A DNA stretch of 64,000 nt, taken from positions 1 to 64,000 of the forward strand of contig JBFWVM010000026.1 in assembly GCA_050246735.1 (NCBI GenBank), in the 5' to 3' direction. Position 1 is the stretch's first letter. Every line of letters starts with the position of its first letter. The DNA comes from Taklimakanibacter sp050246735 (GTDB lineage Bacteria; Pseudomonadota; Alphaproteobacteria; Rhizobiales; Aestuariivirgaceae). A program made the position numbers and the translations under genes. Below, piece by piece: positions 25,166-33,667 of the stretch. The notes beneath the pieces were generated by a model. The model saw only the letters and a program-made list of their open reading frames with translations. It had not been told where the DNA came from and made no database searches.

Positions 25166-25912
25166 CTAGATGAAAAGCATGACGAGGCCGGCGCCGGCGA
25201 GCCCGGCGCCCAGCCCGTATGACATCGGCCTGGGCTCGGGCAAGGTCTTTTCCAGGACCATGGCGATGGCGACGAAGCCCATCCACAGCACGTTCATCAG
25301 CCCGGCGACGAAGCTCAGCGTCATCAGCGCCCAGCAGCAGCCGAAGCAGGTCACGCCCTGATCGATGCCCATGCGCAGGACGCCGCCGGGACGATCGCTC
25401 CAATGCGCCAGGAAATAGGACATGGGCGCCCGGCATTTGCTGAGGCAGGCATGCTTGAGCGCGGTGAACTGGTAGGCGCCGGCGCCGATGAGGACGAGCC
25501 CGGCGAAGCGGCCGTCGAGCTCGCCCGTCGTGCCGGCGGCGGATGCCGCCCATTGCATGAGCGCGGCGGCCAGCGCAAAGCCGATCCATACCGCGCCATA
25601 GCCACAGGCGAGCCAGAAAGGCGATGCGATCCGCATCCCTTTCGCCGCCGCGGCCTCGGCGATGTCGAGATAGGTCGAGATCATCGGCGCCGCCCCCGGG
25701 ATCATCATGGCGAGGGTCATGGCGAGCCACAGCGCGGCGATGGACGCGAAGCCGGCATCGGGCGCCGGCCGGCAGAGGATCCGCAGCCACCCGGCGGGGG
25801 AAGCGCCGGCCGACATCCACAGGGTAAGGCCCGATACCGACAGGATGGCGGCGAGGCACAGGGCCATGGCGAGGCGCGGCCGGGCGGCGGAATGTCTGAG
25901 GATCGCGTCCAT
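25166..25912 (-). CDS. DUF2182 integral membrane protein, copy B
   Basis: 248 residues, six to seven membrane helices. It has CLSKC (Cys156, Cys160) and CFGCCWALM (Cys189, Cys192, Cys193), exactly the residue numbers of copy A, and the Met-rich helix WLAMTLAMMIPGAAPMI. It heads an operon with the DUF1326 gene. No ArsR gene adjoins this copy; the divergent neighbour is a monooxygenase gene whose start is 67 bases away. Probably a soft-metal-interacting inner-membrane protein that works with DUF1326, by inference from the shared pairing. Confidence 0.86.
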   Translation of the reverse strand: MDAILRHSAARPRLAMALCLAAILSVSGLTLWMSAGASPAGWLRILCRPAPDAGFASIAALWLAMTLAMMIPGAAPMISTYLDIAEAAAAKGMRIASPFWLACGYGAVWIGFALAAALMQWAASAAGTTGELDGRFAGLVLIGAGAYQFTALKHACLSKCRAPMSYFLAHWSDRPGGVLRMGIDQGVTCFGCCWALMTLSFVAGLMNVLWMGFVAIAMVLEKTLPEPRPMSYGLGAGLAGAGLVMLFI

Positions 25913-25979
25913 TCACATCGAGGCTACCGCGACATCGCTCGCTCTTGAAGCCCCTTGCGCGACGCCGCATTGTGTCCCC

Positions 25980-27164
25980 ATGCCAGACCATGCCGATGTC
26001 GACGTGATCGTTGCCGGCGCCGGACCTGCCGGACTCCTCGCCGCCTGTATCGCCGCCGGTTCCGGTTTCACCACCGCCCTCGCCACCGGCCCCGGGGGCA
26101 CCAGACCCGATCCCCGCACCGTCGCTCTCATGATGCCGTCGCTTTCGGTGCTCGAAGCGGCCGGCCTGTGGCCGGGAACTCTGCGCGACGCGGCGGCACC
26201 TTTGCGCAAGCTGCGGCTCGTCGACGATACCGGCGCCTTCTTCGCAGGCCCGGAGCTCGTCTTCGCGGCGCGCGAGGCGGGCCTCGAGGCTTTCGGCTGG
26301 AACATCCCGCTCGCTGTGCTGAAGCCGGCGCTGGAGCAGCGCGCGCGCGACGCCGGCGTGCGCTTTCATCGCGCCAGCGTCGCCGCCTGCTCGGCCGGAG
26401 ACGGGATCACCAGCCTCGCCCTGGACGACGGCGCCAAGCTCGCAAGCCGCCTCGTGCTCGCCGCCGACGGCCGCCATTCCCTGCTGCGGCACGCGGCAGG
26501 TATCGATACGGTCTCCTGGGCCTATGAGCAAACGGCGATCGCCCTGAGCTTCGCCCATACGCATCCGCATCACGGCATATCGAGCGAATATCACAAGGCA
26601 GCGGGGCCGTTCACCACCGTGCCCTTGCCCGGCAACCGTTCCTCGCTGGTCTGGATGGAAAAGCCGGCCCGGGCCGCGGCGCTCATGGCGCTCGACGGCA
26701 ACGCGCTGGCCGCTGAAATCCAGGCCATGAGCCATGGCGAGCTCGGCCTCGTGAGCGACATAGGTCCCCGCCAGGCCTTCCCCATGTCCGGCGCGCGCGC
26801 CGAAAGCTTCGCCAGGGACCGCGTGATGCTCATCGGCGAAGCCGCCCATATCGTGCCGCCGATCGGCGCCCAGGGACTCAACATGTCCTTCCGCGATGCG
26901 CATGACGCCGTCGCCCTGACCGCCGCCGCGCGCGACAGGGGCGAGGATTTCGGCTCGGACGAGGTCCTGTCGGATTATGACGCGCGGCGCCAGCGCGACG
27001 TCCGGCCGCGCCAGGCGGTCATCGACCTGATGAACCGCTCGCTGCTCTCGGGCTACCTGCCGCTCGACGCCGGCCGCGCCGCGGGCCTTGCCGCGCTCGC
27101 CGCCTTCGGCCCGCTGCGGCGCTTCGCCATGCGCGCGGGCCTTGGCGCCGTGGCGCCGCAATAG
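25980..27164 (+). CDS. FAD-dependent monooxygenase, UbiH/VisC/Coq6 family
   Basis: 394 residues. It has the Rossmann FAD motif VDVIVAGAGPAGLLAACIAA (about 7-26), the NADPH/FAD DG motif LVLAADGRHSLLRHAAG, and the second FAD motif RVMLIGEAAHIVPPIGAQGL. This family hydroxylates aromatic rings, notably in ubiquinone synthesis. UbiH-like aromatic hydroxylase is the best call, but the exact ring position is uncertain and no other ubi gene is adjacent. The start codon at 25980 directly precedes the dinucleotide-binding fold; an upstream in-frame extension to 25707 overlaps the divergent DUF2182 gene and is not used. Confidence 0.87.
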   Translation: MPDHADVDVIVAGAGPAGLLAACIAAGSGFTTALATGPGGTRPDPRTVALMMPSLSVLEAAGLWPGTLRDAAAPLRKLRLVDDTGAFFAGPELVFAAREAGLEAFGWNIPLAVLKPALEQRARDAGVRFHRASVAACSAGDGITSLALDDGAKLASRLVLAADGRHSLLRHAAGIDTVSWAYEQTAIALSFAHTHPHHGISSEYHKAAGPFTTVPLPGNRSSLVWMEKPARAAALMALDGNALAAEIQAMSHGELGLVSDIGPRQAFPMSGARAESFARDRVMLIGEAAHIVPPIGAQGLNMSFRDAHDAVALTAAARDRGEDFGSDEVLSDYDARRQRDVRPRQAVIDLMNRSLLSGYLPLDAGRAAGLAALAAFGPLRRFAMRAGLGAVAPQ

Positions 27165-27258
27165 CGCCCTGCCCGCACCATATTTCGCGGCCATGGTCAT
27201 GGAGCGGGTCTGCTGTTAGGGTGTCGGGCGGCATTGGTGTTCGGGACGGCGCATCTGG

Positions 27259-29607
27259 ATGACTTGCAGACTTTTCCTTGGCTGGCTCCCTTCGGTCCTG
27301 GCGAGTCTCTTTTCGTTATGTCTCGCCAGCACCATCGCTTGTGCCGGAGCCGTCAAGCTCGATAAATTGGGCCCCGATCTCGACAAGTGGTGCGCCGACT
27401 ACAGCAATTGCGTGCAGCTCTTCGAGGACATCGTACGTCATGAACGCGCGCGCCGGTTGCGCCTGGTCGAAGACCAGCCCGTCGAGATGTTCGATACCGC
27501 CAATCCGCCTGCCACATGCCGGATGAGCCGCCCTCTCACGCCAACCTACTTCGCCCTGGTGATCGCGCCCGGTTATGAGGATGGAATGCTGCCGGCGCTC
27601 AAGTCCAACGCCAATGACGCGGCCTATTACACCGAGATCCTGAAGGAACGCGGGGTGGCCGCGGACCGCATTGTCGTGCTTGCCGGCGCCGATGTCTCCC
27701 GGGACGGGATCATCCGGTCCATGCGGGAGACGCTGGCCTGCATCCGCAATAGCGATCAGCTCTTTTTTGCGTTTACCGGCCACGCCACCATGATGCCGCT
27801 GCTCGCCGAGCAGCCGTTGGAGCGTGTCGTCAGGACGAGATGTGAAGAGGTCTCCGATCTGCGGGAAACCGGCCTTTGCGAAAAGGGTGCGCAGGCCAGG
27901 AAGAGCTGGAAGCAGCTGGACCGGCTTTACGGGGTGGACAATGCCGTGTCCGTTGGCGCCGGACAGGAGAGCTCGCTGGTCGTCCTGACCAACTATCCCA
28001 GGGGCGAGACCTATCAGGATTGGCAGTCCGGCCGGCGGCGCTTACCGGGCCTCCTTTCCATCGAGCTTGCGAATTTCGTCAATCAGGTCCGCAATCTCGA
28101 CGCCGATATTTTCGTCCTGATCGATGCGTCCCACGCCGCCGCGGCGCGCATCGCCGAGCAGACGGAGCGGCGTTTCTGGTCTTGGACGTCCGACGACGCG
28201 GATCGCCGGATAAGGGCGGACAGCTACGACGTCAGGTTGACCGGCCGCGGCCAGTTGGGTGTTTTTTATGCGGTCGGACCTCAGCAGCCCGCTTTCGACC
28301 GGAATGAGTCGCGCCTCGGGCAGGTCGGCATGTTCTCCTATCTGTTCAGCGAGTCTCTGCGCAAGCTCTCCTCGCCCACCATGACCGAGCTGGCCGCCGA
28401 GATCCGCAGCCAGTATGCCGCCCAGACCACGCGCGCGCCACAGCCTGTCATCCATGCGACCAGCCCCAATCTCATCTTCATGCCGGCAAGCATGAAGATC
28501 GAACCGAATGAGCGCGATATCGAGATCATCCAGCCCGCTCTCAAGCGCAGCGCCCAGATCCTCACACCGGACGCGACGCAGAGCCTGACGCTCGTTGCCC
28601 GCTATGTCGGCAAGGGAAAGCCCTACAAGGTGATCATCGACAGCGAGGTGGTCGATATCGATGTGAACGGCCAGTTCCGCAAGACCGTGGACGACGCCTT
28701 GGCCAAGGGCAGCATCGATATCCGTGTCATTTCGAGCAGCCTGGCGACCCTGTCCTATCGCGTTTTGAGCCTGAAGATGAGCGATCAGGACATCATCCTG
28801 AGCTCCGCCGGCCGCAAGCTCGCTTTGTTCATTGCCAACCAGGATTATGAAGACGACCGGTTCAACGACCTGCGTACGCCCAAGGCCGATGCGGAAGCGG
28901 TCCGCCGCATATTGACGGAGAGCTTCGGCTTCGCGACCGAGATCGTCCGCGAGGACGGCAGCAAGCTCGATCTCAATCTCGTCAACGCCACGCGCGGCGA
29001 CATCTCGCGGGCGCTGTTCGAGCTGCGCAAGCGGCTGACCAAGGAAGACGAGCTCATCATCTATTACGCCGGGCATGGCGACACCGTGGAGGGCGCCGGC
29101 TCCTACTGGATCCCGGTCGACGGCAAATATGACGAATACTTCGACTGGATCGATTCCAACGACATCACCACCGAGCTCAGGCTCATGAATGCCGGGGCGA
29201 TTCTCCTGATCTCCGACTCCTGCTATTCGGGCGGCCTCGCGCGCGGCGAGGCCTCTGTCGCGCCGTCGACCGAAGCGAGAGAACGCTATCTCGCACGAGC
29301 CAGGGGCTTCAAGACCCGGCAATTGATCGCCAGCGGCGGCGAGGAGCCGGTGGCCGACGGCGAGGGCGGAAGTCATTCCATCTTCGCCAAGGCGCTCATC
29401 GACAGCCTCGCGGCCATGCCGGACCAGGCCTTCACCGCGAGCGAGCTTCTCGAACAGAAGGTCAAGCCGGCGGTGATCAGTGTGCCGTCCGCAGTGTCGG
29501 AGCGTCAGATACCGGGCTTCCACCGCATCGCCAAGGCGGGCGACGAGATCGGCAGCGAGTTCATCTTCGTGCGCAAGGACGCGGCGCGCCAGGCTTCGGC
29601 GCCTTAA
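27259..29607 (+). CDS. secreted tandem caspase-like protein (peptidase C14 family)
   Basis: 782 residues with a signal peptide (1-29, ending ACAG). Two caspase-like p20 domains are visible. The C-terminal one (about 519-765) has both catalytic residues, His606 in YYAGHGD and Cys655 in LLISDSCYSGG, plus the opening KLALFIANQDYEDDRFNDLR. The N-terminal one (about 95-400) keeps the fold pattern (YFALVIAPGYEDG; His175 in FFAFTGHATMM), but the Cys position reads FVLIDASHAA, so it lacks the nucleophile and is probably a pseudo-caspase. A beta-rich linker (about 412-510) joins them. It should act in the periplasm or outside; substrate unknown. The stop overlaps the convergent AEC gene by three bases. 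Confidence 0.87.
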   Translation: MTCRLFLGWLPSVLASLFSLCLASTIACAGAVKLDKLGPDLDKWCADYSNCVQLFEDIVRHERARRLRLVEDQPVEMFDTANPPATCRMSRPLTPTYFALVIAPGYEDGMLPALKSNANDAAYYTEILKERGVAADRIVVLAGADVSRDGIIRSMRETLACIRNSDQLFFAFTGHATMMPLLAEQPLERVVRTRCEEVSDLRETGLCEKGAQARKSWKQLDRLYGVDNAVSVGAGQESSLVVLTNYPRGETYQDWQSGRRRLPGLLSIELANFVNQVRNLDADIFVLIDASHAAAARIAEQTERRFWSWTSDDADRRIRADSYDVRLTGRGQLGVFYAVGPQQPAFDRNESRLGQVGMFSYLFSESLRKLSSPTMTELAAEIRSQYAAQTTRAPQPVIHATSPNLIFMPASMKIEPNERDIEIIQPALKRSAQILTPDATQSLTLVARYVGKGKPYKVIIDSEVVDIDVNGQFRKTVDDALAKGSIDIRVISSSLATLSYRVLSLKMSDQDIILSSAGRKLALFIANQDYEDDRFNDLRTPKADAEAVRRILTESFGFATEIVREDGSKLDLNLVNATRGDISRALFELRKRLTKEDELIIYYAGHGDTVEGAGSYWIPVDGKYDEYFDWIDSNDITTELRLMNAGAILLISDSCYSGGLARGEASVAPSTEARERYLARARGFKTRQLIASGGEEPVADGEGGSHSIFAKALIDSLAAMPDQAFTASELLEQKVKPAVISVPSAVSERQIPGFHRIAKAGDEIGSEFIFVRKDAARQASAP

Positions 29608-30551
29608 CCCGCCTGCAGCAGGTAGATGAGGAGCGGGATCGTGATGCCCGAGATGATCGTGGTGACGAGCACCGCGGTCGAGGCGCCCTCGACATAGGCC
29701 TTGTACTGGCTGGCGAGGATGAAGGCGTTGGAGGCCGTCGGCAGGGCCGCCATCATCAAGGCGACGTCGCGCCACAGGGGATCGAGGCCGGGCACGACGA
29801 GGCCCAGGGCGGCGAGCGCGAGGAGCGGCTGGACAAGCGTCTTCATGCCGGCGACGAGCGCCATCTCGCGCCCGATGCCGCCGAACCGGCGGCTGCCGAC
29901 CGTGACGCCGAGCGCGAACAGCGCCACCGGCCCGGCCGAGTTCATCAGCATGCCGAGGATCGTGCCGAGCGCGCCCGGCGCCTTGAAGGCGAAGGCCGAC
30001 GCGATGCCGCCCAGGATCGTGGCGACGATGAAGGGGTGGCCGAGGACCTGCTTCGCGATGGTGAGCGCGATCACGCCCCAATGCGCTTCCTCGTTGCGTT
30101 CATGCGCCAGCGTCGCAAGGAAGGCGGTGAGCGTGAACTGCAGGGTGCAGTCGAAGCAGAAGACGAGAGCCGCCGGCACCGCAGCCTCCGGCCCGAAGAA
30201 GGCGACCGCCAGCGGCAGCCCCATATAGCCGACATTGCCGTAGCTGCCGGCCGTGCCCTGCAGCACCGCGAGCTTGAACGCCGTGCCGAGCATCCGCCAC
30301 GAGGCGAGGAACACGATCATGAAGGCCGCCGCGGTTGCCGATGTCGTTGCGGCGACATAGGGCCAGTCGATGAGCTTCTCGAAAGGAGCTGCCGCAACGA
30401 CAAGGAAGATCAGGGCCGGCAGCGCGAACCAGATGAGGAAGACGTTGAGCCATTCGAGGCCCTGATCGCCGACCGCCCAGATGCGGGCGGCGGCGACCCC
30501 CAGCACGATCAGGCCGAAAAACGGCAGTGCGAGATCGAGAATTTCGGCCAA
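29604..30551 (-). CDS. AEC-family transporter (auxin efflux carrier-like)
   Basis: 315 residues with about ten membrane helices in two five-helix halves. It matches the Mem_trans/AEC family (LPFFGLIVLGVAAARIWAV, GYMGLPLAVAFFGPEAAVPA, MMAALPTASNAFILASQYKA), whose bacterial members carry dicarboxylates such as malate or malonate. The start is a TTG at 30551 with GAGG six bases upstream; no closer ATG would preserve the first helix. Substrate unknown. Confidence 0.88.
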   Translation of the reverse strand: MAEILDLALPFFGLIVLGVAAARIWAVGDQGLEWLNVFLIWFALPALIFLVVAAAPFEKLIDWPYVAATTSATAAAFMIVFLASWRMLGTAFKLAVLQGTAGSYGNVGYMGLPLAVAFFGPEAAVPAALVFCFDCTLQFTLTAFLATLAHERNEEAHWGVIALTIAKQVLGHPFIVATILGGIASAFAFKAPGALGTILGMLMNSAGPVALFALGVTVGSRRFGGIGREMALVAGMKTLVQPLLALAALGLVVPGLDPLWRDVALMMAALPTASNAFILASQYKAYVEGASTAVLVTTIISGITIPLLIYLLQAG

Positions 30552-30650
30552 GGCTTACCTCTGGCCCTCCTTAATGGGACGCAATTCCCTTTTCAACAAC
30601 CGGCTTACTGCCCTCTTGCCTTTACGGCCAAGGCTTGTCATCAAAGGCCC

Positions 30651-30992
30651 ATGATCGGCGAAATTCCCCTGGCGAAGTTCCGGATCGGGCAAGTGGTCAA
30701 GCATCGGCTGTTCCCGTTCCGCGGCGTGATCTTCGACGTCGACCCGGTGTTCAGCAACACCGAGGAATGGTGGCTGTCGATCCCCGAGGATATCCGCCCG
30801 CGCAAGGACCAGCCCTTCTATCACCTCTTCGCCGAGAACGAGGAGACCGAGTATGTCGCCTATGTCTCCGAGCAGAACCTGCTCGATGACGAAACCGGCG
30901 AGCCGGTCCGTCACCCGCAGATCCGCGAGTTCTTCGAGGGCTTCGATTCGAAGAAGAGCCTCTACCGGCTGCGCGGCGGACGCCGGCATTGA
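30651..30992 (+). CDS. hspQ: heat shock protein HspQ
   Basis: 113 residues, the YccV/HspQ family. FRIGQVVKHRLFPFRGVIFD and the DVDPVFSNTEEWW and FYHLFAENEETEYVAYVSEQ segments are diagnostic. In E. coli HspQ is a hemimethylated-DNA-binding protein and a specificity factor for the Lon protease. The ATG at 30651 begins exactly at the family N-terminus. It stands alone between the AEC gene and a solute-binding protein gene. No heat-shock promoter was recognised. Confidence 0.92.
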   Translation: MIGEIPLAKFRIGQVVKHRLFPFRGVIFDVDPVFSNTEEWWLSIPEDIRPRKDQPFYHLFAENEETEYVAYVSEQNLLDDETGEPVRHPQIREFFEGFDSKKSLYRLRGGRRH

Positions 30993-31043
30993 GGCTTTCC
31001 AGCCAGCGTCCTGACCCGGCCCCCTGACCGGAACGGCTGGCGC

Positions 31044-32840
31044 ATGGCCACGATCCGGATCTTTGGCTTCTGTGCGGCGGCGCTCGGCTGCCTCGCATCG
31101 CTCTCCTCGGCCATGGCCGAGCCCCGCCACGGCATCGCCATGCATGGCGCGCCCGCTCTGCCGCCGGATTTCCGGCACCTGCCCTATGCCGATCCTCTGG
31201 CGCCCCAGGGCGGCATGTTGCGCCAGGCCACCACCGGCAGCTTCGACAGCGTCAACCCCTTCATCGTCAAGGGCGAGAAGGTGCAGAGCGTCTCCTCCCA
31301 TGTCTTCGAGAGCCTGATGGGCCGCAACCAGGCCGAGCCTTTCTCGGTCTACGGCCTGCTCGCCGAGAGCATCGACGTGGCTCCCGACCGCAGCCGCATG
31401 ACCTTCGTCCTGAGGCCAGAGGCGCGCTTCTCCGACGGCCTGCCCGTGACCGCGGCCGACGTCGTCTTCTCGCTCGAGACCTTGCGCGACCACGGCCTGC
31501 CCCGCTTCAAGACCTACTATTCCAAGGTCACCGGCATGGAGACGCCGGATCCCCGGACCATCGTCCTCACGCAGGATGCGGGCGACCGCGAGTTGCCGCT
31601 GATCATCGGGCTGATGCCCATCCTGCCGAAGCACTACTGGGAATCCCGCGATTTCGAGGCGAGCACCCTCGATCCGATCATGGGATCGGGCCCCTATGTC
31701 CTCTCGGAGATCAGGCCCGGAGAGCGCATCGCCTACCGCAAGGATCCCGGCTATTGGGGCAGGACGCTGCCCTTCAACCGCGGCCTGTGGAACTTCGACG
31801 AGATACGCATCGACTATTTCCGCGACAGCACGGCGGCCCTCGAGGCTTTCAGGAAAGGCCTCGTCGACGTCAGGGTCGAGACCGATCCCGGGCGCTGGTC
31901 GCAGGCCTACGACTTTCCCGCGGCGCGCGAAGGCAAGGTCGTCCGTGAACGGATCGAGCAGAAAACTCCCGCCCACGCAATGGGCTTCGCCTTCAACACC
32001 AGACGCCCCTTGTTCCGTGATCCCCTGGTGCGCCGCGCCCTGGTCGAGGCCTTCGATTTCGAGTGGCTGAACGCCAACATCTTCTTCGGCCTCTATCGCC
32101 GCACCCAGGGTTATTACGCGGGATCGGAGCTCTCCTATGCGGGTCATCCCGCCGATGCGCGCGAGCTCGCCTTGCTCGGCGACGATGCGAGGCGCATCGA
32201 TCCGGCGATCCTCGACGGCAGCTATGTGCTGCCGAGGACCGACGGCTCGGGCCGCGACCGCGCGGCGCTGCGCCGCGCCGTGGCGCTCCTCGCAAAGGCG
32301 GGGTGGGAGATCCGCGGCGGAAGGCTCGTCGACCGCCGGACCGGCAAGCCTTTCGACTTCACCATCTCCTGCGTCAGCCGCGAGCAGGAGAGGGTCGCGC
32401 TCCACTATCAGCGCACGCTGCGCCAGATCGGCATACGCGTCAGGATCCGGGTCGTCGACTCGGCACAGTTCCAGCGCATGCTCGACACCTACGATTTCGA
32501 TATGCTGCCGGTCATGTGGTACAATTCGCTCTCGCCCGGCAACGAGCAGGATTTCTACTACGGCAGCACCGGGCGCGAGGTCGAAGGCACGCGCAACTAT
32601 CCGGGCATCGCGGACCCGGCCGTCGACCGCATGATCAAGGCCCTGCTCCGCGCCGCGACGCGCGAGGACCTCGTCGCCGCGGTGAGGGCGCTCGACCGGC
32701 TCCTCGTCAACGGCTTCTATATGGTGCCCTTCTACAATTCCGGCGGCCAGTGGGTGGCGCGCTGGACGACGATCGGCCGCCCGGCCCGGCAGCCTCTTCC
32801 CGGTTTCGAGGACGCCACATTGTGGTACAACGGGCCATGA
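31044..32840 (+). CDS. ABC transporter substrate-binding protein, family 5 (peptide/YejA-like)
   Basis: 598 residues with a signal peptide (1-25, AMA-E). SBP_bac_5 features are HGIAMHGAPALPPDFRHLPY, FDSVNPFIVKG, RFSDGLPVTAADVVFSLETL and DPIMGSGPYVLSEI, the YejA/oligopeptide-binding pattern. It should capture peptides or similar solutes in the periplasm. No permease or ATPase gene adjoins it, so its transporter partners must be elsewhere. It is coupled by an ATGA overlap to a DsbA-family gene. The specific ligand is unknown. Confidence 0.9.
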   Translation: MATIRIFGFCAAALGCLASLSSAMAEPRHGIAMHGAPALPPDFRHLPYADPLAPQGGMLRQATTGSFDSVNPFIVKGEKVQSVSSHVFESLMGRNQAEPFSVYGLLAESIDVAPDRSRMTFVLRPEARFSDGLPVTAADVVFSLETLRDHGLPRFKTYYSKVTGMETPDPRTIVLTQDAGDRELPLIIGLMPILPKHYWESRDFEASTLDPIMGSGPYVLSEIRPGERIAYRKDPGYWGRTLPFNRGLWNFDEIRIDYFRDSTAALEAFRKGLVDVRVETDPGRWSQAYDFPAAREGKVVRERIEQKTPAHAMGFAFNTRRPLFRDPLVRRALVEAFDFEWLNANIFFGLYRRTQGYYAGSELSYAGHPADARELALLGDDARRIDPAILDGSYVLPRTDGSGRDRAALRRAVALLAKAGWEIRGGRLVDRRTGKPFDFTISCVSREQERVALHYQRTLRQIGIRVRIRVVDSAQFQRMLDTYDFDMLPVMWYNSLSPGNEQDFYYGSTGREVEGTRNYPGIADPAVDRMIKALLRAATREDLVAAVRALDRLLVNGFYMVPFYNSGGQWVARWTTIGRPARQPLPGFEDATLWYNGP

Positions 32841-33490
32841 GCACGTCCGAAACCGCTCCGGTCACCATCGACGTCGTGTCCGACGTGGTCTGTCCCTGGT
32901 GCTATGTCGGCAAGCACCGCCTCGAACGGGCCCTCGCCATGCTGCCCGACCGGAAGTTCGCCGTCTTCTGGCGGCCGTTCCAGCTCGATCCCACGATTCC
33001 CAGGGAAGGCATGCCGCGCCAGGCCTATCTCGAGCGCAAGTTCGGCCGCGAGCGCCTCGGCGATCTGCACAAGCCGCTGATCGAGATCGGCAAGGCCGAG
33101 GGCATCCCCTTCGCCTTCGACAGGATCACCCGCTCGCCCAACACGCTCGACGCCCATCGCCTGCTGCGCTGGGCGCATGAGGCGGGCAGGCAGAACGAGA
33201 TGGCGGACCGTCTCTTTGCCCTCTACTTCACCGAAGGTGCCGATATCGGCGATCGCGACGTGCTGACCGGGGCGGCGGGCGATGTCGGTCTCGACGCCGC
33301 TCTGGTGGCGCAGCTCCTCGCGACCGGCGCCGATCTCGATCCGGTGATCGCCGAGATCGACGCCGCCCGGAAGATGGGCATCGGCGGCGTCCCCACTTTC
33401 ATCTTCGCCGCTCGTTTCGCTCTCTCCGGCGCCCACCCTGCGGAAACGATCAGGAAGGCCATCGAGCAGTCTGCATTAACCGGCCATTAA
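32837..33490 (+). CDS. DsbA-family oxidoreductase (FrnE-like)
   Basis: 217 residues, no signal peptide, so probably cytoplasmic. The thioredoxin-fold site is Cys19-Pro-Trp-Cys22 in SDVVCPWCYVG, and the cis-Pro is in GIGGVPTF. The inserted helical domain and the phrase TRSPNTLDAHRLLRWAHEAG identify the FrnE/2-hydroxychromene-2-carboxylate isomerase-like group. It probably works in thiol-disulfide exchange. The start overlaps the preceding binding-protein stop (ATGA), which looks like operon organisation, though the functions have no obvious link. Confidence 0.9.
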   Translation: MSTSETAPVTIDVVSDVVCPWCYVGKHRLERALAMLPDRKFAVFWRPFQLDPTIPREGMPRQAYLERKFGRERLGDLHKPLIEIGKAEGIPFAFDRITRSPNTLDAHRLLRWAHEAGRQNEMADRLFALYFTEGADIGDRDVLTGAAGDVGLDAALVAQLLATGADLDPVIAEIDAARKMGIGGVPTFIFAARFALSGAHPAETIRKAIEQSALTGH

Positions 33491-33534
33491 CGCTGGAAGG
33501 CGCAGCTTCTCTCCAGGGTTAGGGGAGATTCTCC

Positions 33535-33642
33535 ATGTCACTCACCTTCTTGATCGGCGCCGTGGTTCTGACCGTCATCGGCAATATCGCGATCCTGCGC
33601 TATCTCATCACGCGGCCGCTCGACCTGACATTCGAGGAATAG
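33535..33642 (+). CDS. 35-residue single-span membrane peptide
   Basis: ATG to TAG encodes MSLTFLIGAVVLTVIGNIAI and then LRYLITRPLDLTFEE: one hydrophobic span (about 4-25) with an Arg and a short acidic tail. A GGGGAG ribosome-binding site (33522-33527) lies eight bases upstream. The gene is 44 bases after the DsbA-family gene and convergent with mfd. Its size explains why it could be missed. No family is recognised; a membrane-anchored small protein is the only supported statement. Confidence 0.55.
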   Translation: MSLTFLIGAVVLTVIGNIAILRYLITRPLDLTFEE

Positions 33643-33667
33643 CGTCCGGCTTTCCCCCCGAGCACCG

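Noticed and set aside
24375..27200. Open frame of 941 residues on the minus strand across the DUF1326, DUF2182 and UbiH-like genes
   Set aside because: Its composition is Arg/Gly/Ala-rich with no domain, and it overlaps three well-supported genes in other frames or on the other strand.
28042..30081. Open frame of 679 residues on the minus strand across the caspase-like and AEC genes
   Set aside because: It is antisense to the caspase-like gene and frame-shifted relative to AEC; no known domain.
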